Shown piece after piece: positions 35,942 to 45,043 of a stretch of DNA of 64,000 nt; position 1 is the first letter of the stretch, and each line of letters begins with the position of its first letter. This stretch comes from Miltoncostaea oceani (GTDB lineage: Bacteria > Actinomycetota > Thermoleophilia > Miltoncostaeales > Miltoncostaeaceae). The notes beneath the pieces are model-generated. The model did not search any database. It saw only the letters and a list, made by a program, of their open reading frames with translations, and was not told where the DNA came from. The DNA lies in contig NZ_CP064356.1 in assembly GCF_018141545.1 (NCBI RefSeq), positions 1,687,001 to 1,751,000 of the forward strand, written 5' to 3'. The translations under genes and the position numbers were made by a program.

Positions 35942-38503
35942 ATGACCACGAACGAGATCCGCGAGGCCTTCCTCGCCTACTTCGCGCGCCAGGGGCACCT
36001 GCGCATCCCCTCGGCGTCCCTCGTCCCCTTCGAGGACGACCCGTCGGTGCTCCTGACGATCGCGGGCATGCAGCCGCTGAAGTCGTACTTCATGGGTGCG
36101 GACACGCCGCCCCGGCCGCGCATGACCAGCTCCCAGAAGTGCTTCCGCACGAACGACATCGACCAGGTCGGGCACACCGCCCGGCATCTCACCTTCTTCG
36201 AGATGCTCGGCAACTTCTCGATCGGCGACTACTTCAAGGACGACGCCATCCGCTTCGGGTGGGAGGTCTCCACCGAGGTCTTCGGGCTCGACCCCGAGAG
36301 GATCTGGATCACGGTGTTCGAGGGCATGGACGGCGTCCCCGGCGACGACGAGGCCCTCGAGAAGTGGGTCGAGCTCGGCGTCCCCCGCGACCGGATCCAG
36401 CGCCTCGGCGAGGCCGACAACTTCTGGAAGGCCGGGCCGACGGGCCCGTGCGGCCCCAACACGGAGCTGTACCTCGACCGCGGCCCGTCGTTCGGCCCCG
36501 AGGGCGGCCCCGCCGTCGGCGGCGACCGCTACCTCGAGTACTGGAACCTCGTGTTCATGCAGTACGAGCGGGCGGCCGACGGGACGCTCTCGCCGCTCCC
36601 CGCGAAGAACATCGACACGGGCGCCGGGCTGGAGCGGATGGCCGCGATCCTGCAGGACGTCCCCTCCGTCTTCGAGACCGACGGCTTCCGGCCCCTGATC
36701 GCCTGGGCGGAGCAGGCGAGCGGGCGCAGGTACGGCGCCGACGGCCGCGACGACCGCGCGCTGCGCGTCCTGGCCGACCACGGGCGCGCGATGACGTTCC
36801 TCGCGTCCGACGGCGTGGTCCCCGGCAACGAGGGCCGCGACTACGTGCTGCGGCGGATCGTGCGCCGCGCCGTGTCCGAGGCCGGCCACCTCGGCCTGCC
36901 GCCCGACGCCGTCGTCGGCCTCACCGGTCCCGTGGTGGACGGCTGGGGCGACGCCTACCCCGAGCTGCGCGACCGCGCCGCCGAGGTGCGCGACGTGATC
37001 GGCGCCGAGGCGGAGCAGTTCGCCCGCACCCTCACCCAGGGCCGCCGCCTGCTCGGCGAGGTCATCGCCCGGTCGGAGGGCACGGTCAGCGGCGAGGACG
37101 CGTTCCGCCTGCACGACACGTTCGGCTTCCCGCTCGACCTGACCCTCGAGGCGGCCCAGGACGCCGGGCTCGGGGTCGACGCCGAGGGCTTCGAGCGCCT
37201 CATGGGCGAGCAGCGCGAGCGCTCGCGGGCCGGCGGCGCCGCCGACGGCGCGTCCGACCTGTCGGAGCGGGTGGCCCTCGTCGCCCGCGAGTCCGCGCCC
37301 GCCGAGTTCGTCGGCTGGGACGACACCGTCGCCGACACCCGCGTCACGGCGATGGAGGAGCTCGGCGACGGCACCGCCCTGCTCAAGCTGGAGCGCTCCC
37401 CGTTCTACGCCGAGGGCGGCGGCCAGGTGTCCGACACCGGCCGCATCGACGGTCCCGACGGCGGCGCCGTCGTCGTCGACGTCATGCGGCTCGGCGCCGA
37501 CCAGGTCCTGCGGGTCCGCCTCGAGCAGGGGCACCTGCCCGTCGGGTCCGAGGTGACGGCGAGGGTCGACGGCCCCCGCCGGCGCCAGACCCAGGCGAAC
37601 CACACCGCCACCCACGTCCTCAACTGGGCGCTGCGCGAGACCCTCGGCCAGGGCGTCCGCCAGGCCGGCTCCTACGTCGGCCCCGACAAGCTGCGGTTCG
37701 ACTTCACCCACCGCGGCCGCGTCGCCCCCGAGACGCTCGTCGAGATCGAGCGCATGGTCAACGGGCGCGTCGACGAGGACCAGCCGGTCGGCTGGGAGAT
37801 CACCGACCGGCAGGCCGCCGCCGACGCCGGCGCGATCGGCCTGTTCGAGGAGAAGTACGGCGAGCGCGTGCGCGTGGTGTCGGCCGGCGACTTCTCGCAG
37901 GAGCTGTGCGGCGGCACCCACGTGTCGCGCACCGGCGAGATCGGGCCGTTCGTGATCACCGCGGAGGCGTCGACCGGCGCCGGGTCGCGGCGCATCGAGG
38001 CGCTCACCGGCACCGCCGCCGTCGCCTGGCTGCGGGACCGCGAGCGCGCCCTGCTCGACGAGGTCGCCGCCCGCGACGAGCGCATCCGCGAGCTGCAGTC
38101 GGAGCTGAAGCGCGCGAAGACGACACGCACCGACGTCGGCGGGCTCGCCGAGCAGGCCGTCACCATCGGCGACGTCCGCGCCCTGGTGGCCCAGGTCGAG
38201 GCCGGTGACATGGACGAGCTGCTCGCCATCGCGGACCGGCTGAAGGGGACGCTCGGCGACGGCGCCGCCGTCGTCCTGGGCGCCGCGTCCGAGGGCAAGG
38301 CCCTGATCGTGGCGAGCCTCGCCCCCGGGGCGGTCGCCGCCGGGCTCTCCGCCGGCGCCGTCATCCGCGAGGTCGCCCCCGTCGTGGGCGGCGGCGGTGG
38401 CGGCAAGGACGCGATGGCGCGGGCCGGGGGCAAGGACCCCGAGCGCCTCCCCGACGCCCTCGCGGCGGCCCGGGCGATCCTGACGGCCCCCCGGGGGGCG
38501 TGA
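35942..38503 (+). CDS. alaS: Alanine-tRNA ligase
   Basis: An 853-residue class II synthetase charging tRNA-Ala. The catalytic core starts EIREAFLAYFARQGHLRIPS, with motif 2 in RPRMTSSQKCFRTNDIDQVG. The editing domain shows NHTATHVLNWALRETLG and CGGTHV, the H-x-x-x-H and C-x-x-x-H zinc ligands that remove misacylated serine or glycine. A coiled coil (LLDEVAARDERIRELQSELK) and a DHHA1 C-domain (GGGGGGKDAMARAGGKDPER) complete it. Length is usual for the family. ruvX overlaps the stop at a GTG. Confidence 0.96.
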   Translation: MTTNEIREAFLAYFARQGHLRIPSASLVPFEDDPSVLLTIAGMQPLKSYFMGADTPPRPRMTSSQKCFRTNDIDQVGHTARHLTFFEMLGNFSIGDYFKDDAIRFGWEVSTEVFGLDPERIWITVFEGMDGVPGDDEALEKWVELGVPRDRIQRLGEADNFWKAGPTGPCGPNTELYLDRGPSFGPEGGPAVGGDRYLEYWNLVFMQYERAADGTLSPLPAKNIDTGAGLERMAAILQDVPSVFETDGFRPLIAWAEQASGRRYGADGRDDRALRVLADHGRAMTFLASDGVVPGNEGRDYVLRRIVRRAVSEAGHLGLPPDAVVGLTGPVVDGWGDAYPELRDRAAEVRDVIGAEAEQFARTLTQGRRLLGEVIARSEGTVSGEDAFRLHDTFGFPLDLTLEAAQDAGLGVDAEGFERLMGEQRERSRAGGAADGASDLSERVALVARESAPAEFVGWDDTVADTRVTAMEELGDGTALLKLERSPFYAEGGGQVSDTGRIDGPDGGAVVVDVMRLGADQVLRVRLEQGHLPVGSEVTARVDGPRRRQTQANHTATHVLNWALRETLGQGVRQAGSYVGPDKLRFDFTHRGRVAPETLVEIERMVNGRVDEDQPVGWEITDRQAAADAGAIGLFEEKYGERVRVVSAGDFSQELCGGTHVSRTGEIGPFVITAEASTGAGSRRIEALTGTAAVAWLRDRERALLDEVAARDERIRELQSELKRAKTTRTDVGGLAEQAVTIGDVRALVAQVEAGDMDELLAIADRLKGTLGDGAAVVLGAASEGKALIVASLAPGAVAAGLSAGAVIREVAPVVGGGGGGKDAMARAGGKDPERLPDALAAARAILTAPRGA

Positions 38504-38895
38504 AGGTTCTCGCCCTCGACCACGGGTCCGCCCGGACCGGGGTCGCCGTGAGCGACCCCACCGGCACGATCGCGCGACCGCTCCCGGCGATCGCGCGCGT
38601 GGACTCGCCGGCCGGCAGGAGGGCGCTGGACGCCGTGATCGCCGCGGAGGCCCCCGAGCGGATCGTCGTGGGGGAGCCCCGCGCGATGTCCGGCGAGCGC
38701 GGCGTGCAGGCGCGGGCGGCGGCGGGTTTCGCGGGGCGCCTGAAGTCGCGCGTCACCGTGCCGGTCGAGATGTGGGACGAGCGGCTCACGACGGTCGAGG
38801 GCGGACGCCGCGGACGCGAGGGCGGGTCGCGCGCCGACCTCGACAGCCTCGCCGCCTGCGTGCTCCTCGAGGCGTATCTGGCGGCGCGGGCGTGA
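38500..38895 (+). CDS. ruvX: RuvX/YqgF pre-16S rRNA nuclease
   Basis: A 131-residue RNase H-fold protein. VLALDHGSARTGVAVSD provides the first acidic residue, RIVVGEPRAMSGERG the second region, and WDERLTTVEG with the late DLDSLAACVLLEAYL the remaining ones. YqgF finishes the 5' end of 16S rRNA in E. coli and is a predicted Holliday-junction resolvase. The GTG overlaps the alaS stop, and mltG begins within its own stop. The alaS-ruvX-mltG order is widely kept in bacteria. Confidence 0.9.
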   Translation: MKVLALDHGSARTGVAVSDPTGTIARPLPAIARVDSPAGRRALDAVIAAEAPERIVVGEPRAMSGERGVQARAAAGFAGRLKSRVTVPVEMWDERLTTVEGGRRGREGGSRADLDSLAACVLLEAYLAARA

Positions 38896-39770
38896 GCGGC
38901 CGCCCCCCCGGTCGGGGCCGCCGCCGCCCGCGGACCGAGCGTGCCCACGGCCGGACGATGCTGTGGCTGCTGCTGATCGTCCTGATGGTCGTCGCGACCG
39001 GCCTCGCCCTCGGGTGGGACCGCATCCGCGGGGACGAGGACGCCCCCGTCGTCGCCGAGACGGTCGAGCTGCCCGTGCAGAAGCTCCTGATCCGGGAGGG
39101 ACTGCGCCGCGAGGACGTCGCCGCGCTGCTCGACGCCGAGACCTCCATCTCGGGTGACCGGTACCTGCAGGTCACGGGCCCCGGGGCCCGCGGCCGCCAG
39201 CTCGCGCGGGCGAACAGGCCCACGTCGCTGGAGGGCTTCCTCTTCCCGGCGACGTACGACATCACCGAGAGGACGACGGCCGACGAGCTCGTCGCCGAGC
39301 AGGTCGCGGCGTACCTGTCGAACGAGTCGCAGGTCGACTTCTCCTACGCCCGCGCCCGCAACCTCACCCGCTACGACGTCCTGATCCTCGCGTCGATGAT
39401 CGAGCGGGAGGTGGCGGTGCCGGCGGAGCGGCGGGTCGTGGCCGGGGTGCTCTACAACCGCCTGAGGGCGGGGATGCGCCTCGACATCGACGCCACCGTC
39501 CAGTACGCCATCGGCGAGTGGAAGCCCGAGCTGACCGCGACCGACCTCGCCGTCGACTCCCCGTACAACACGCGGCGGTTCCCGGGGTTGCCGCCCGGGC
39601 CGATCGCGAGCCCCGGCCTCGACTCGATCCGCGCGGCGGCACGGCCCGCCCGCAACGACTTCATCTACTACGTCGCGAAGAACGACGGCTCCGGCGGCCA
39701 CTACTTCTCGACGTCGCCGGAGCAGTTCGCGTCGGACGTCGCACGGTCGCGGGCGAACGCCGGCGGATGA
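38892..39770 (+). CDS. mltG: Endolytic transglycosylase MltG
   Basis: A 292-residue membrane protein that cuts nascent peptidoglycan strands and sets their length. Basic N-terminus (RPPGRGRRRPRTER), one helix at about 23-43 (MLWLLLIVLMVVATGLALGW), then the YceG domain outside the membrane: SLEGFLFPATYDI, and ILASMIEREVAVPAERRVVA with the catalytic glutamate. TVQYAIGEWKPELT and DSPYNTRRFPGLPPGPIASP are also diagnostic. The LysM-like subdomain is short, making the protein smaller than E. coli MltG. GTG start overlaps ruvX; aroE starts in its stop. Confidence 0.92.
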   Translation: MSGRPPGRGRRRPRTERAHGRTMLWLLLIVLMVVATGLALGWDRIRGDEDAPVVAETVELPVQKLLIREGLRREDVAALLDAETSISGDRYLQVTGPGARGRQLARANRPTSLEGFLFPATYDITERTTADELVAEQVAAYLSNESQVDFSYARARNLTRYDVLILASMIEREVAVPAERRVVAGVLYNRLRAGMRLDIDATVQYAIGEWKPELTATDLAVDSPYNTRRFPGLPPGPIASPGLDSIRAAARPARNDFIYYVAKNDGSGGHYFSTSPEQFASDVARSRANAGG

Positions 39771-40582
39771 TCGGGGGAGGGACCAGGGTCGCCGGGATCA
39801 TCGGCTGGCCCGTCGCGCACTCGCTGTCCCCGGCGATGCACAACGCCGCGTTCCGGGCCCTCCGGCTCGACTGGATCTACGCGGCCTTCCCCGTCGAGCC
39901 GGCGCGCGTCGAGGAGGCCGTCCACGGCCTCGCCGCCGCGGGGTGCGCCGGGCTCAACGTCACGATCCCCCACAAGCGCGCGGCGATCGCCGCCTGCTCG
40001 TCGGTGTCGGAGGCGGTGACGGCGATCGGCGCCGCCAACACCCTCGTGCCGGACGGGGCGGGCGGCTTCCGCGGCGACAACACCGACGCCGCCGGGTTCC
40101 TCCGCGCCCTCGACGAGCAGGCCCCCCTCGACCTGGCGGGCGCCGACGTCCTCCTGATCGGCGCGGGCGGCGCCGCCCGGGCGGTGGCGTTCGCGTTGCG
40201 CGGCCGTGGGGCGCGGGTGCGGGTGGCGAACCGGACGGCCGCCGCGGCCGCCGAGCTGGGCGACCCCGTCCCGTTCACCGGGCCGGCGCTCGACACCGTC
40301 GCCGGCCAGTCCGCCCTGGTCGTCAACGCGACGAGCCTCGGCCTGCACGGCGACGACGTCCCCGCGGAGCTCCCCATGGCGGGCATCGGCCGCGGCCAGG
40401 TGGTCGCCGACATCGTCTACCGGCCGGGCGGGACCCCCTGGCTCGCCGCCGCCGCCGGGCGCGGCGCGCGGACGGTCGACGGGCTCGGGATGCTCCTGCA
40501 CCAGGGGGCGGCCGCGTTCGAGCAGTGGACGGGGCAGAGCCCGCCGGTCGAGGTCATGCGCGAGGCCCTCGCCGCCCGGTGA
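39767..40582 (+). CDS. aroE: Shikimate dehydrogenase
   Basis: A 271-residue NADP-dependent enzyme that reduces 3-dehydroshikimate to shikimate in aromatic amino acid synthesis. GWPVAHSLSPAMHNAAF binds the substrate (S-x-S), NVTIPHK has the catalytic lysine, NTDAAGF the catalytic aspartate, and VLLIGAGGAARAVAFAL plus VANRT the NADP site. The C-terminal DGLGMLLHQGAAAFEQWTG matches the family. ATG overlaps the mltG stop. No other aro genes lie in the window; the aroE-pil adjacency is typical in Thermoleophilia-like genomes as far as I recall. Confidence 0.95.
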   Translation: MIGGGTRVAGIIGWPVAHSLSPAMHNAAFRALRLDWIYAAFPVEPARVEEAVHGLAAAGCAGLNVTIPHKRAAIAACSSVSEAVTAIGAANTLVPDGAGGFRGDNTDAAGFLRALDEQAPLDLAGADVLLIGAGGAARAVAFALRGRGARVRVANRTAAAAAELGDPVPFTGPALDTVAGQSALVVNATSLGLHGDDVPAELPMAGIGRGQVVADIVYRPGGTPWLAAAAGRGARTVDGLGMLLHQGAAAFEQWTGQSPPVEVMREALAAR

Positions 40583-40610
40583 CCGCCGCCCCCGGGGGAT
40601 CCGGGGGCCA

Positions 40611-40638
40611 TCAAGCGTTCCGTCCGCGGGGCCGATCC
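40611..40638 (+). promoter_or_regulatory. Sigma-28-like promoter before pilB
   Basis: TCAA at 40611-40614, 16 bases, then GCCGATCC at 40631-40638, resembles the FliA/WhiG consensus TAAA-N15-GCCGATAA. It lies 27 bases before the pilB GTG in an 82-base gap. A similar element precedes pilT. Confidence 0.45.
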
Positions 40639-40664
40639 ATACGGGGTAGCCCTCCCCCCAGGAC

Positions 40665-42650
40665 GTGCCCGTGCCGCTCTTCCAGAAGGGGCCCCCGCCG
40701 GGGGCGCCGGACCCCGCGACCCCCACCCCGGCCCGCCCCGCCGCGCCGCCGCCCGTGGCCGGACCCCCCGTGGCGCCGCGTCCCCGCCCGGTGGCGCCCG
40801 CCCCGGGCGCGCCGGTGCCGGCGGGGCCTCCGGCGGCCCCGCGGCGGGTGGCGGTCGCCCCGCCCCCCGGCGCACCGGCCCCCGCGGCACCGCCCGCGCG
40901 CCCCGCGCCGGCGGCGGCGCCTCCCCTGGCGGGCCCGCCCGCCCTGCGCGGCGGGGGCGGTCCGCGCATCCCGCGCGGCGAGCCGCTCGGGCAGGTGCTG
41001 GTGCGGATGGGGATCATCACCCCCGAGGACCTCGACGCCGCGATCTCCCGGCAGCGGGTCGACGGCCGCAAGCTCGGCGAGATGCTGGTCGCGGAGGAGA
41101 AGATCACCCGCGACCAGCTCGCCCGGGCGATGGCCGTGCGCATGGGGGTCGCGTTCTTCACCCTCGCCGACGGCGTCGACCCGGCGCTCGCCCGGCTCGT
41201 CGACGAGAAGAGCGCCCGCCGCTACCAGGCGGTGCCGGTCCGGATGGAGCCCGACGGGGCGCTGCTCGTGGCGATGGCCGACCCGTCGAACGTCTTCGCG
41301 ATCGACGACCTCCGGATCCTCACCCGGCACGAGATCCGCCCGGCGCTCGCGTCGCCGGAGGAGATCCAGCAGCTCCTCGGCCAGAGCTCCCGGCTCGACG
41401 CCGTGGTCGCCGACCTCGTGGAGGAGAGCGGGGGAGGGGACGACCCCGCCGAGGCGGCGGACATCGCCGACGCCTCCGAGGACGCCCCCGTCGTGCGCCT
41501 CGTGAACTCGCTGATCGCGCGGGCCGTCGACGAGCGGGCGTCGGACATCCACTTCGAGCCGCAGGCGAAGGAGATGTTCGTCCGCTACCGGGTGGACGGC
41601 GTGCTGCGCACCGTGACGTCCGTGCCGTTCCGCCTCGCGAACGGCGTCGCGAGCCGCGTGAAGATCATGGCCGACCTCGACATCGCGGAGCGGCGCGTCC
41701 CCCAGGACGGCCGCGTCGGGCTCACCGTCGGCGGCCGCCCCCTCGACCTGCGCGTCGCGACGCTGCCGACGGTGTACGGCGAGAAGATCGTCATGCGCAT
41801 CCTCGACAAGAGCAACGTGATGATGCGCCTCGCGGAGCTCGGCTTCACGAAGGACGTCCTCGCGAAGTTCGAGGGGTGCTACCAGCGGCCGTACGGCGCG
41901 GTGCTCGTCACGGGGCCGACGGGGTCGGGCAAGTCGACGAGCCTCTACGGCGCCCTGAACCAGCTGAACTCGACCGACAAGAACATCATCACCGTCGAGG
42001 ACCCCGTCGAGTACCGCCTGGCGGGCGTGAACCAGGTGCAGGTCAACCCGAAGGCGGGCCTGACGTTCGCCGCGGGGCTGCGCTCGATCCTGCGGTGCGA
42101 CCCCGACATCGTGATGATCGGCGAGGTCCGCGACCGCGAGACGGCCCAGATCGCCATCGAGTCGGCCCTCACCGGCCACATGGTGCTGGCCACCATCCAC
42201 ACCAACGACTCCGCGGGCGCCCTCACCCGGCTCGCGGAGATGGGCGTCGAGCCGTTCCTGTCGGCGAGCGCGGTCGCGGGGATCCTCGCGCAGCGCCTCG
42301 CGCGCCGCCTCTGCAAGCACTGCAAGGAGCCGTACTCGCTGCCGCTCGCCCAGCTGCGGGAGCTGATGGACCTCGCGGTGCTGCCGGCGGGGGTCCCGGA
42401 CCCGGTCCCGGTGTTCCGGCCGAAGGGCTGCGCCCGGTGCCAGGAGACGGGCTACCACGGCCGTGTCGGCGTCTACGAGATGCTCGTGATGAGCGAGACG
42501 ATCGAGCGCATGGTGGTGAGCGGCGCGGCGTCGGAGGAGATCACCCGGACGGCGCGTGCGGAGGGGATGCGCACCCTCCGCGAGGACGGTCTGCTGAAGG
42601 TGCTCTCCGGCCACACCAGCATCGAGGAGATCGCCCGTGCCATCGGCTGA
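40665..42650 (+). CDS. pilB: Type IV pilus assembly ATPase PilB
   Basis: A 661-residue hexameric motor for pilus extension. Residues 5-95 are an unusual alanine/proline-rich linker; then an MshEN/T2SSE N-domain (GEPLGQVLVRMGIITPEDLD) and the ATPase: Walker A VTGPTGSGKSTSLYGALN, aspartate box ITVEDPVEYRLAGVNQVQVN, Walker B IVMIGEVRDRETAQIAIE and HMVLATIHTNDSAGA. Two C-x-x-C pairs (CKHCKEPY, CARCQETGYHGR) bind zinc as in PilB/GspE. It drives pilin polymerisation together with PilC, while PilT retracts. The GTG at 40665 has only a weak ribosome site (AGGAC). Confidence 0.92.
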   Translation: MPVPLFQKGPPPGAPDPATPTPARPAAPPPVAGPPVAPRPRPVAPAPGAPVPAGPPAAPRRVAVAPPPGAPAPAAPPARPAPAAAPPLAGPPALRGGGGPRIPRGEPLGQVLVRMGIITPEDLDAAISRQRVDGRKLGEMLVAEEKITRDQLARAMAVRMGVAFFTLADGVDPALARLVDEKSARRYQAVPVRMEPDGALLVAMADPSNVFAIDDLRILTRHEIRPALASPEEIQQLLGQSSRLDAVVADLVEESGGGDDPAEAADIADASEDAPVVRLVNSLIARAVDERASDIHFEPQAKEMFVRYRVDGVLRTVTSVPFRLANGVASRVKIMADLDIAERRVPQDGRVGLTVGGRPLDLRVATLPTVYGEKIVMRILDKSNVMMRLAELGFTKDVLAKFEGCYQRPYGAVLVTGPTGSGKSTSLYGALNQLNSTDKNIITVEDPVEYRLAGVNQVQVNPKAGLTFAAGLRSILRCDPDIVMIGEVRDRETAQIAIESALTGHMVLATIHTNDSAGALTRLAEMGVEPFLSASAVAGILAQRLARRLCKHCKEPYSLPLAQLRELMDLAVLPAGVPDPVPVFRPKGCARCQETGYHGRVGVYEMLVMSETIERMVVSGAASEEITRTARAEGMRTLREDGLLKVLSGHTSIEEIARAIG

Positions 42651-42670
42651 TCCGGCGACGGCGGAAAGGT

Positions 42671-42695
42671 TCAGCCGGGCGGCCCGCCGGTCGAT
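42671..42695 (+). promoter_or_regulatory. Sigma-28-like promoter before pilT
   Basis: TCAG at 42671-42674, 15 bases, then GTCGAT at 42690-42695 followed by AGA. Compared with the pilB element, the spacing differs by one base. The gap between pilB and pilT is 105 bases, so pilT can be transcribed on its own. Confidence 0.45.
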
Positions 42696-42755
42696 AGATC
42701 CTGTGACCCGGGGCGTCGGCGCCCCGTTCCCCCTGCCCCCCGCGCGCCACGGACG

Positions 42756-43829
42756 GTGACGATGGTCGACTTCGCCGAGCTCATCACGAACGTCATCGCG
42801 AGCGGTGCCAGCGACCTGCACCTGTCGGTCGGCGCCCCGCCGGTGATGCGGCTCAACGGGGAGCTCGTCCGCCTCGGCGACGCGCCCCTCACCTCCCAGG
42901 AGACCCGGGAGCTGATCTACGGGCTCCTCAGCCAGGACCAGCGGCAGCGGCTCGAGACGGACCTGGAGCTCGACCTGTCGTACGCGGTCCCCGGCCGCAT
43001 CCGCTTCCGCGTGAACGCCTACTACCAGCGCGCCGCGCTCGGGGCGGCGTTCCGCGTGGTCCCGACGGGCCTGAAGACCCTGGAGGAGCTGAGCCTTCCG
43101 TCGTCGCTGCGCGAGTGGACGACGAAGCCGCGCGGGCTGGTGCTCGTGACGGGGCCGACCGGCTCCGGCAAGTCGACGACCCTCGCGTCGCTGATCAACG
43201 AGATCAACGAGAAGCGCGCGTGCCACATCATGACGGTCGAGGACCCCATCGAGTTCCTCCACCGCCACAAGCGCTCGATGATCAACCAGCGCGAGGTCGG
43301 CGCGGACACGCACAGCTTCGCGAACGCCCTGCGCAGCGTCCTCCGCCAGGACCCCGACGTGATCCTCGTCGGCGAGATGCGCGACCTGGAGACGATGCAG
43401 ATCGCGATCACGGCGGCCGAGACCGGCCACCTCGTGTTCGCGACGCTGCACACCTCGGACGCGCCGCAGACGATCGACCGCGTGATCGACGTGTTCCCGC
43501 CGCACCAGCAGGAGCAGGTCCGGATCATGCTGGCGAACGGCCTGCAGGGCGTCTGCTGCCAGCAGCTCGTCCCGACGATCTCGGGGAGCCGCGCGGTGGC
43601 GTGCGAGGTGCTGATGCCGACGCCCGCCGTCCGGAACCTGATCCGGGAGGGCAAGACCCACCAGATCTACTCGGTGATGCAGACGGGCTCGTCGTTCGGC
43701 ATGCAGACGATGGACGCGACCCTCGCGAGCCTCGTCCGCCAGGGCGTGATCAGCATGGACATGGCCCTGGAGCGCGCCGGCCACCCCGACGAGCTGAAGC
43801 GCCTGCTCGGGTTGGTGAAGGCCGCATGA
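42756..43829 (+). CDS. pilT: Type IV pilus retraction ATPase PilT
   Basis: A 357-residue hexameric ATPase. LITNVIASGASDLHLSVGAP is the PilT N-domain; Walker A GPTGSGKSTTLASLINEIN, MTVEDPIEFLHRHKRSMINQ, VILVGEMRDLETMQIAITAA and TGHLVFATLHTSDA follow the PilT rather than PilB pattern, with no zinc cysteines. It pulls pili back, powering twitching movement and DNA uptake in other bacteria. GTG 42756 or ATG 42762 could be the start. pilC overlaps its stop (ATGA). Confidence 0.92.
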   Translation: MTMVDFAELITNVIASGASDLHLSVGAPPVMRLNGELVRLGDAPLTSQETRELIYGLLSQDQRQRLETDLELDLSYAVPGRIRFRVNAYYQRAALGAAFRVVPTGLKTLEELSLPSSLREWTTKPRGLVLVTGPTGSGKSTTLASLINEINEKRACHIMTVEDPIEFLHRHKRSMINQREVGADTHSFANALRSVLRQDPDVILVGEMRDLETMQIAITAAETGHLVFATLHTSDAPQTIDRVIDVFPPHQQEQVRIMLANGLQGVCCQQLVPTISGSRAVACEVLMPTPAVRNLIREGKTHQIYSVMQTGSSFGMQTMDATLASLVRQGVISMDMALERAGHPDELKRLLGLVKAA

Positions 43830-45043
43830 GCGCCACCTACGTCTACAAGGCGCTCGACCGGGGCGGCAGCGCGCTGACCGGTGAGATCGCCGGCGACTCG
43901 AAGGCCGCCGTCGCCGCCCAGCTGCGCCTGCGCGGGCTGACGGTGGTGGACGTCGACCAGAAGTCGACGACGCCGACGGTCGAGGAGCTGCTCGACCGCT
44001 ACCGCGGCCTGAAGGCGAACCACGTCACGGTCATGGCCCGGCAGCTCGCCACCATGATCTCCAGCGGCCTGTCGCTGCTGCGCGCCCTCTACGTGCTGGA
44101 GGAGCAGACGGAGGCGCCGAAGCTGAAGCACGCGATCATGGCCGTCCGGCAGGACGTCGAGGCCGGCCTCGCGCTGTCGCAGGCGATGGGCAAGCACCCG
44201 AAGGTGTTCTCCGACCTGTTCGTCGCGATGGTGAAGGCGGGGGAGACGGGCGGCAACCTGGAGGAGGTCCTCGAGCGGGTCGCGATCCAGCTCGAGAAGG
44301 ACGACCACCTGCGCCGCACCGTGAAGTCGGCGATGGTCTACCCGGTCCTGATCGGGGTCTTCGCCTTCATGGTCCTCATCGGGATGGTGCTGTTCATCAT
44401 CCCGATCTTCGCGGACATGTTCACGGACCTCGGCGGCGAGCTGCCGGCCCTCACCCAGTTCATGATCACGCTGTCCGACGGGATGCGGAGCTACTGGTAC
44501 CTGCTGTTCATCGTCCCGACGGTGATCGCCATCGCCTTCAAGAAGTGGAAGTCGACGGACCGCGGCGGGTTCATGTGGGACACCATCAAGCTGCGCTTCC
44601 CGATGCGCGTGGGCGACATCGTCCGCAAGATCGCGGTGGCCCGCTTCGCCCGGACCCTCGGCACCCTGACGGCGTCGGGCGTCCCGATCCTGCAGGCCCT
44701 CGACATCACGGCCCGCACGGCCGGCAACCGGGTCATCTCCGACCCGATGGCCGAGGTCGCCGAGCGCGTCCGCGAGGGGCAGCCCCTGGCGACCCCGCTC
44801 GCGCGGACCGGCGTGTTCCCCGTGATGGTCACCCAGATGCTGTCGGTGGGCGAGGAGACCGGCGCGGTCGACCGCATGCTCCACAAGCTCGCGGACTTCT
44901 ACGACGACGAGGTCGCGACGATGCTGAAGTCGCTCACCTCGATCATCGAGCCGCTCATGATGATCGGCGTCGGCGTGATCGTCGGCATCGTCGTCATCTC
45001 GATGTACATGCCGATGTTCAAGATCTTCGAGCTGGTGCAGTAG
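43826..45043 (+). CDS. pilC: Type IV pilus inner membrane platform PilC
   Basis: A 405-residue platform protein with two T2SSF domains. TYVYKALDRGGSALTGEIAG is the N-terminal sheet; membrane helices lie at about 170-190 (VYPVLIGVFAFMVLIGMVLF), 222-240 and 375-395 (IEPLMMIGVGVIVGIVVISM). Conserved FVAMVKAGETGGNLEEVLER and MLSVGEETGAVDRMLHKLAD mark the two repeats. It couples PilB and PilT to the pilus base. After its stop the expected prepilin peptidase, pilins and pilMNO genes are missing from the window. Confidence 0.93.
   Translation: MSATYVYKALDRGGSALTGEIAGDSKAAVAAQLRLRGLTVVDVDQKSTTPTVEELLDRYRGLKANHVTVMARQLATMISSGLSLLRALYVLEEQTEAPKLKHAIMAVRQDVEAGLALSQAMGKHPKVFSDLFVAMVKAGETGGNLEEVLERVAIQLEKDDHLRRTVKSAMVYPVLIGVFAFMVLIGMVLFIIPIFADMFTDLGGELPALTQFMITLSDGMRSYWYLLFIVPTVIAIAFKKWKSTDRGGFMWDTIKLRFPMRVGDIVRKIAVARFARTLGTLTASGVPILQALDITARTAGNRVISDPMAEVAERVREGQPLATPLARTGVFPVMVTQMLSVGEETGAVDRMLHKLADFYDDEVATMLKSLTSIIEPLMMIGVGVIVGIVVISMYMPMFKIFELVQ

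Noticed and set aside
35108-43784. Very long frames (937 and 1057 codons) opposite alaS and the pilus genes
   Set aside because: High GC suppresses stops in antisense frames. Composition is histidine/arginine/valine-rich without motifs, and the opposite strand holds complete housekeeping genes.
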